This document shows, piece after piece, positions 57,101 through 64,000 of a stretch of DNA of 64,000 nucleotides. The stretch covers positions 496,001 through 560,000 of the forward strand of contig CAWUHX010000126.1 in NCBI GenBank assembly GCA_963922205.1, read 5' to 3'. The stretch comes from Romanomermis culicivorax. Taxonomy: Eukaryota; Nematoda; Enoplea; Mermithida; Mermithidae. A model generated the notes under the pieces. It did no database searches and was not told where the DNA came from. It worked only from the letters and a program-made list of their open reading frames with translations. The number at the start of each line of letters is the position of its first letter. Position 1 is the first letter of the stretch. A program made the position numbers and the translations under genes.

Positions 57101-60100
57101 ATACACAATTCACGTGTGTGGGAAGAAAATTTTGTTTGGTTATTTTCAAATGCAACCTCATGTTGTTTTTTGTGAGGGAAATGTTTCCCCAAAAATTTTG
57201 TTTTGTTTTTTGATTGTGTCCATATTCCCGAACATCCATTACTCCGAATTCCTCGAAAGCCCTTATTCTTCGAAAGTCCCGACACCCCCCAAATGATGAA
57301 TAAAATTTCCGTTTCTACGAACGATGTATTAGTGCCTTTTACTCGAACGTCCCGATTCCTCGGACTAGATAGAATAACATCACATTGATCGATGAAATTT
57401 CATGAATCGGAGACTGTCGCCGATTAAATCGTATGAATCTGTGACAGTCGGCGGTTCTGCCGATAGCCGATTCATTCCTCAAAATCGCCGACTGTCGCCG
57501 ATTAATTAAATTGTAGGAATCGGCGACAGTCGGCGATTTTACTTCTGGATTGGGCTTCCCAATTTGTTCTACCTACTCAGAGTAGTGACATACTGAATTT
57601 TCACGAAGATCGAAATTATTCACGAAATTGTCCAGAGAAACGCAGACAAACATGTTTTTGATTCAAAAAATTCCTAAATGCTTTTGAGTTAGGTCTCTGA
57701 GCAGACATAGTGATGAGAATATCACCATTGAAGACCCAAAACTTCTAAAGTATATTTTCTGTGAAGAACAGGCAGGTCCTATGAAAAAATATGCCCCCTT
57801 TGGAACTTCCCACTCAGTGGCGTACTCGTCCGGCATGACCACCCATCGGAAATCGTTTTCGTTCAAGGCGTCAATAGTTATAACCTGAGGTGGAAAAAAG
57901 CTGTTGATTGATTTGTTCTAAAAATCTTCAATCAAGTTGATTGGCCTGGATTTTTAAATCAAAATGCTGCTCTTTTTTAAAACCAAGATACGCTTGATTT
58001 CTCGAAGAGGATGCACTTGATCACTCATTTTTTATTGGGAACAGGATACAGTTTACTTCATTTTTTGGAATCAAGCTGCAACTTGATTCCTTGAAATCGC
58101 ATGTGCGAATATCGCGTTATTTTTCATCGATATCTTGAATATTGCGATGCAAAACTTGATTTAAGGTGTGATTTCTGATGAATCATTGGGAATAAAACAC
58201 ACTGTTCCAGGTTACGACGAAAAAAGTCAAGCGGCACTTTTCGGATTCTGAAGTATTTTTCTTTGCTACTTTACTGAATAAGTAAATCTTACTTTGACAT
58301 CTTTGAATCTCGTGTCGATTATTCGATAGCTTATCAGGCATTTTCCTAAATCTTCGGTATTTAGCTAGAAAAAAGAAAAAAGGTACAAAGGTATATACTC
58401 TGTTTTTCTAAAATACTCATAACGGGATATGAAATCAGGTATTATAATATTTCATATTTATGCAATTTTTTGTTATTGAATTGGAAATTTTTGTGTCCAT
58501 TCAACTAGAGTTTTACAATTTTTGATGAAAAACTCCGATGAAGATCTACAAGCATTTTTATCTCAGATTTATAAGCATTTTATAATAAACACACAGCACC
58601 ATAAATCAGCTGGCAAACCATGAAAACTATGATCATCGTGGTTGGAAATCGGACGAAAATTAACCAACCAATTCATAGAATGCAATTAAATAGCATCGAC
58701 TAATGAGTAAAATGCTTGACTATAGTGTACTTTTTTTCAAATGAGTTATGGCGCCCAAAAAAAATGTTCATACAAATTACAAATAACCTGGGTATACGGA
58801 AACTTTTTTCTCGAGTTGGCTGTAGCCGTTAGGCGAACAATTTGAGAAAAAAAAATTTAGGCCCATGATGAAGGTTTAATGTCTTTTCACCGATTTCTAC
58901 ATTTGGCTTTCCGAGACTTTGAAGATGAATACTATAAACTATTGTACGAAGAATATTTTCCCACGATTACTGCATACTGACTTACAGGCGGTGCTTCGAA
59001 AAGACAAATTTCCGATCCTTTCAGGATCAAAAATCTGGGTTCCCAACTTTGCCAAAATTCTTTACTTTCGATTGTTCCGTTGTTGTTGACGTCATCGATT
59101 TTTTCGCACACCCATCCGAGGTAAACTATCTGTTGGTAAAAACTTTTTTAATGAAAACGTGGAGGAATTATAACCTTGGACAATATTATCACCAATTCAT
59201 CGGGGTGCAAAAATTTATTGGACAACTTTATCGATTTACTATTCAATCGTATGATATTTTTCATTATGTATTGCATCCATTGATCGACAATTTTTTGATC
59301 TTCGCAGTAGATCAAGCCAGAAGAAGAACCATCGACAGCTCTAACTTCGAAAGCGTTCGGCCTGGAAAATTTCTGCCCATGAATTCAGTAATAGAATCAG
59401 TTGACGATTTCTTTACACGAATTGATGTTTTGAAATCTCAATAATTTTGAGGTTCCGAAATTCAATCTCTAGTCTGTTTTAAAACAAATGCCTCAAAATT
59501 GAAAGGTGACAAAATTTAGCCTCTGGGGTTATTATCAACGTTTACTATAGCTGTGAAATAATTCCGCACAATATAGCTCGGTATTGAAACAATCTGCTTT
59601 ACGAGGATCTGTGTCATAGTAGATGTAAGCACTTGACATCCCAGTAAACATGGACCAGTGTAATTCGTACAACGTGAAAAAACAACAGAACTATAGCTCG
59701 CCAAGTTGTAAATTGTGAAGAAGCAGATGTAGCAAATTTTTCCGGTAAATCAGGGCAGGATATAATTCGATTCGTATAATATAACAGCACAAAATCAGTG
59801 AGGTCATTCACGAAGCTCTGTAAAGATATCGTTCACAAGATGAACCGTCGTCATATACGCAGCCGGCCATAAATACATCCTAACCAAATCATGCTAATTT
59901 CGTCACACCATGGGTAAAGACGCTGGAAGACTTTTTGAAAGCAGGTCCCTCAAAAATTTAATGCTAAACGCCCATCTACACCTTTTGTTCAAAATCAGGC
60001 GCAAGTGATTGTAACACTCAAATCGAACGAATATCTTATTTTCGTTCCGCGCAAATAATATCTTGACGAGTTCTGTCCAGTGAAATATATTTCACAAGCA

Positions 60101-63100
60101 AAATTTCCATAGCTGTTGCAGATATGAGCTATTTTGTAATCGTCTTGCGCTTCTTACATTTCGTGCGTCAAAGCTGAACTTGAAGCGCACAGTAGATATT
60201 TGTTGAACATGTTGGATTTCGATCGGAAATTTCGTTATCCAACCTTACGATGCGTCTGTTTTTTTTCGTGAAAAAAAGTGTAGATGGGCCTCAAGCCAAA
60301 CCTGCTGTAGTGGCTTTTTCGTAAATTCTAAAAAGTTTAGATTTGCATGATAGACTGCTCTGGGTGCCAAGAATCCTATAAAACATTTTACTCCTGAAAC
60401 GATAGATACACCCATCTCATGAAGGTAAGTTCTACACTACTATACTCCATTTTGAAATGATCGATGCATTTTGACTGATCATTTTGAACTTATCGGTCGA
60501 AATTTCGCCAAACGCAGCCTTACTAGAAATCATAAAAATAAATTCGGTAATCTCGAAATTGTTGAAAAGAGTGATGATCAAGGTTTCTGTACCACGGAAG
60601 AAAAATTTATTGAATAGAGTCAACGAGCCTTCCATGATTTTGAATAAAGTTTGGCTGTCACCTCGAATGAATGGAGTATAGTAAGCTGACGGCTGTAACT
60701 AATAAAAAATGTTTAGGTTCATGAAGGGCAAAGTCAACCTATGAAAATTTCTTTCATTAATCTGGTTAGTGGTCAAAGTTTCTCGGATAGCACTCGAGTG
60801 TGGGCAAAGTTCTATCCAAACCAAAAGTGGATAAGCAATGATATTTTTGTATGTTTTTTTCTTTGTGTTACTTGAAAATTGTGTGTCTGACCGTATTTTT
60901 TGGTTGCCGCTGCTTCCGTTATTTCGAAGTGAATGAACTAGGTTATAGATTTCATTCTCTATAATTTGAATTGCTTTTCACTGAAATTCTCCATGAACTC
61001 GTTTTTGGATGCTAGTTTGACTGAAAACTGTTCGTTCCTTACCGGATTTTATCCGTTCCACGCAAGTATCTCGTTATATAGGCCATTGGTAATGGTATTC
61101 TCGCTACAGACTTCCAACCCTTCGGTGCTTCTGTCGGTGAATAGATTGTCGGCGACTGAAACGACAAGGTACTAGCCGCCGTGCTCAAATCGCTGATCAT
61201 GCTAGTTTGACTTTTGCCGAACGGCACTGAAGATCAAATTCGGATATAAGAAAAACTTTGGGCCGAGTTTCGCGTATACAACCGTATGTGTACTTTTCTT
61301 CAAGTAACAAGCCACATCTTTTTGGTGTTTAACTTTAAGTTCCAATTTTTCACTTGATTCCCGCAGCAATTGCACAACTTCGTCGTGAGTCTTATTTTCG
61401 ACCGGAATACCATTGAGCTGCAAAAAGTCAAAAGTGATTTGCTCTGTGTCTGTAGTGAAGGACATGAGAAGCGTTGTGACTTTTGGAAACAGATGACACA
61501 GAAGTCGTTATACAACGGAAATTTTTCACAAATCAGTGAAATTGGGGCATATCCGATTAGTCTGGATTATCCATGGAGGGAAGCAATTTACATTTTTGAC
61601 TCTATAATTTACCATGAGTCAAAATGTGGAGCTAATGGAGTGCAGGGGATTTTCTGGATTTACACACTTTTGTGAAAGAGAACTTTTTGTGTTCATTGTA
61701 ATTAGGAATCAGCTTTCTATGGATAAAACAAGCAAATTGGTAAAACACTTTCTTCACAAACGGTGGCTGCATTTCCGACTCTTTGTTACATGTATAAACT
61801 TATGGTTCAATCCGATGTTTTGAGTAAGAAATGCATGGTAGGAAAGATAATACCTCTTTTACTTATTTCCTTGACAGTTTCACAATGACTGTCATCCCAA
61901 TCAGTCCAGTAATTGTACTTGTGCATTTTTTCGTATGTTCCTCGACAATATAATGTTCTTCATACTTTCAATTTGACTGTCATTTTACCTGACGAAAAGT
62001 TCAAAGATTTGCAATATTATAATTTCGAAATTTAACCGAAAACGTAGTAAACTTTTGAACTTAGGCATGTTTGACTGTCATCATCTACAGCAATTATTAT
62101 TTCAAGTTCTGGTTCATTTTACTCTTGTACTTTAAATAATTTTGCGCATGTTGCTCTCTTTAATCTTTTTCTCACTCTTGTTCCGGATTTTAAGATGATA
62201 TCTCCGTATCATGCATCAATGTCTTCAAGATCATCAACGTTGTTCGCGAGATTCCATACCTTATTATTTCAACGCGAACCATAAGAATAAAACAAAGGTG
62301 ACCTTACCTCAATTATCGCATCACCGACCAGCAACTGTTTCACTCTCTCGACTAAAATAGAAAAGTTACGGTAAGTGAGGTTTCCCTTGAACTGCTTTTT
62401 GGAAGTGGATTCACGGCAGACATGAGTCGGATGTATGCAGAATTAATTGGATGAAGTACCCACGTTGAGTTTACTGCACATACTCTGACATATATACATT
62501 TTGGTCCGTTTTTCTTAAAATGCTTTTGAAAAATGTGGCTTGAAGGAAAATACGATTTAGATTTTTTGTTATTTTCTATTAAACGACACTTCATATGAGC
62601 TACGAATTCGCGAGCTAACACAATTAAGCCTGAAAAATTTGGTATAAAAAGGTCCTACAGTGAGTGTTTCGTGCGAGTGATTTTGAAGACAGTATTTGTA
62701 TTTTTTAATATATAAACACTTTATAAAAAACACACGCTACAGGTATGGAATCTTTGAGTTGTTGTGTTTAAATTTGATGATTGATGGATAAAACAGATTT
62801 CACCAACGTAAATCGAATTTATTGAAAAACAAGAATACTTTTAATCGAAATAATTGCTCACCATTTTCTTGATCTCGCCAAACTTTAGAAATAATAATCG
62901 GTGCTCTGCACGTGCCAGAAAATCCACCCTGGAAACCATACATTACGCGATATCCAAATTCTCAAAGCCCATCAAAACTAACTTTTATCGAAAAGCCGAA
63001 ACCGGAATCCGGTAACCTTTGCAAAGTGACGATACGGGCGTTTTCTCCCAAAACCGTCTCCTTGTTCTCCTCTTCGTACCATGAGGCCAAAGATAACGGT

Positions 63101-63231
63101 ATTTGAATGGTCAACGCGTCGGTAGTCAACTCAAGTCGGGCGGGTTTGCCCGGTCGAGAACCATCGGACAGAGTGACCAGTCCATGGTGAGTCTGGAAAA
63201 GTATCATGTCGGTTGATGGCTTTCGGAGCAT
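54103..63231 (-). CDS. SNTG: Gamma-type syntrophin
   Basis: A membrane-associated scaffold that binds dystrophin-complex proteins and channels or enzymes through its PDZ domain. Exons from the start: 62983-63231 (N-terminal half PH, then RIVTLQRLPDSGFGFSIK), 62862-62928, 62308-62351 and 61294-61417 (rest of PDZ: PIIISKV, VGDAII, LNGIPVENKTHDEVVQLL), 61043-61226 (PLPMAYITRYLRGTDKIR), 59193-59361 (PNAFEVRAVDGSSSGLIYC), 58986-59129 (LGWVCE ... WEPRFLILKGSEICLFEAPP), 58293-58364, 55839-55991 (NRYFSVEAQASLDQLRAAW), 55151-55243 (FACNVKDRPSGLVFDI), 54266-54379 (YAWRYKFSMLKSSCDDGK) and 54103-54210 (YTLHSFMLAR, stop TGA). All phases agree. The PDZ-then-split-PH order and sequence fit gamma syntrophins. 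The gene looks intact. One more exon is possible near 57.8 kb. Confidence 0.93.
54507..54632. mobile_element. 126-bp palindromic MITE
   Basis: The ends agcacagagaaagccacaa and its inverse are followed by complementary AT-rich arms (aaaatattatatgtg), so the whole unit folds on itself. It lies in the syntrophin intron just upstream of the YAWRYKFS exon. No coding capacity. Confidence 0.65.
55288..55351. repeat. Short tandem repeat (agatcacgtttaag)
   Basis: Four imperfect copies of a 14-18 bp unit inside a syntrophin intron. Confidence 0.6.
55418..55461. repeat. 17-bp-arm hairpin
   Basis: agtcttttagctagaaa faces tttctagctagaagact across ten bases, with one mismatch. It lies in the same syntrophin intron. 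Confidence 0.6.
56768..57557. mobile_element. Word-array element F, copy 2
   Basis: A 790-bp inverted element in a syntrophin intron. Ends match aa(g/a)cccagttcagaagtaaaa inward, with cggcgacagtcggcgatt words at both ends. The core holds ctaagcatagg and aggttatttttagctttacc, the inverse of the core of the copy at 19.1-20.1 kb. A run of element-E-type words (cgaaagtcccgattcctcgg) sits inside it at 57,180-57,365. Confidence 0.7.
57783..57884 (-). CDS. SNTG: Candidate extra syntrophin exon
   Basis: Follows a good acceptor (ccacctcag) and reads VITIDALNENDFRWVVMP in phase 0, between the exons at 58293-58364 and 55839-55991, which also join in phase 0 without it. Known syntrophins have little extra sequence here, and no strong donor ends it, so the downstream limit is a guess. 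It may be an alternative exon or chance coding-like sequence. Confidence 0.3.
60432..60690 (-). other. 85-codon open stretch in syntrophin intron
   Basis: Open after a possible acceptor (ttacag) with Phe/Ile/Thr-rich translation that matches no part of syntrophin. The exons on either side join correctly without it. Probably intron sequence. Confidence 0.2.
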
Positions 63232-64000
63232 AATTCTTTGGAATTATTTGGGTTCAGGTTTCAGGCGTCAATCTACAACTTGACTTTTACATTCGGTCGG
63301 TCAAGGAATCGGAATCAGAATCTCAAAAGATACTCATGTTAATCTAGTTTCGGTGTCCAAGACGTTGAATCTTCAAAAGAAGCTTTAGACGCCTGATCTT
63401 GAACGTATTTCGAACATAAAACGGCTTCTGGAAGTAGAGGAATAATGATGAAATCCTTACTTCCAACCTTAATCACAATTTCAAGCACCGGTTCCAAATT
63501 TCGATTCTTTGGTATTGCCTAGTCAACCCTTTAAGACTTTCTTGATGAGCTTATCAATCTACACATGTCCAATGTCTGTCATGACAGTTTGTTTGATTGA
63601 TAGTAGAAAATTTCCACGTAGACTGACAAGTATTTTTATCAAAAAACTTATTCAAGCGAACTCAAACAAGTTCAGTTTTTCGAGTCGGCTCTATTCTTGA
63701 TAAACGGCATAATTTTATCAAAATAGAAATTGCGAGGATTGATTGGTTTTCTAGATAGCGAGAACTGATTCCTTTTCTAGTTTTATGTCTAATAGCACAT
63801 AAATTCTAATTACTGTTGAAAGTGATCTTTGACTGCCATCAGTACCAATTACAACTAAAACTTGGAATTCGAAAATTTTTCGATTCCTATAAAACTTTTA
63901 GTATACAAATTTTCATCATTAATATCGGCCCTAAACCTACAATATCAATCCATTTTCACAAAAATAATCAAAATCTGCAGACCGAAATATAGTTTTTTAC
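63232..64000. other. Upstream of syntrophin start
   Basis: No further exon recognised. This is likely the 5' UTR or promoter side of the syntrophin gene, or an intron before an upstream non-coding exon. Confidence 0.35.

Noticed and set aside
59049-59444. 131-codon plus-strand frame
   Set aside because: Antisense to syntrophin exons at 58986-59129 and 59193-59361, whose minus-strand reading is clearly conserved.

Overview
The window is from an AT-rich invertebrate animal genome. It has short spliced exons, GT-AG introns often ending TTTCAG, many small inverted-repeat elements and two 100-base runs of N. The two host genes and the splice-site style suggest a nematode or nematode-like ecdysozoan, but that is inference.

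Layout. (1) 1-8.7 kb holds no host gene I can recognise. It holds a hAT-type MITE with an 8-bp target duplication, a second MITE, and several elements whose inverted ends are arrays of short repeated words. (2) 8.75-21.78 kb (+) is a calcium/calmodulin-dependent protein kinase kinase (CaMKK) gene in about 13 exons. The first four and last three exons read cleanly. The catalytic exons between 13.6 and 15.3 kb carry several 1-base shifts and a DFG-to-DFC change. Its introns are full of word-array elements. (3) 22,338-53,306 is a Polinton (Maverick) locus, flanked by the 6-bp target duplication gatacg and bounded by terminal inverted repeats (TIRs) of about 1.36 kb. It carries the full Polinton set: protein-primed DNA polymerase B, packaging ATPase, retroviral-type integrase with chromodomain, adenain-like protease, minor and major capsid proteins, a pVI/pX-like protein and several small or unknown genes. 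(4) 54.1-63.2 kb (-) is a gamma-type syntrophin gene; 12 exons join in frame. It converges on the CaMKK gene, so the Polinton sits between two 3' ends. A word-array element lies in one of its introns.

The Polinton appears twice in direct orientation. Bases 24,537-38,591 and 38,692-52,747 are almost the same 14,055-bp sequence, separated exactly by a 100-N gap. Copy 1 lacks its outer right TIR, copy 2 lacks everything left of mid-PolB, and one target duplication encloses both. The simplest reading is two contigs with an unmerged 14-kb overlap, so the real element is one Polinton of about 16.8 kb. The copies differ by one base in coding sequence, which changes the first catalytic Asp of the integrase to Asn, and by two homopolymer lengths.

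How the Polinton genes fit together: PolB copies the element, integrase inserts it, and the ATPase, protease and two capsid proteins form a virion-building module. Genes are tightly packed with TAATG and ATGA overlaps, yet PolB, the major capsid gene and two others contain spliceosomal introns. Both TIRs carry the same inward-facing gene start, so the left and right inward transcripts may share one promoter.
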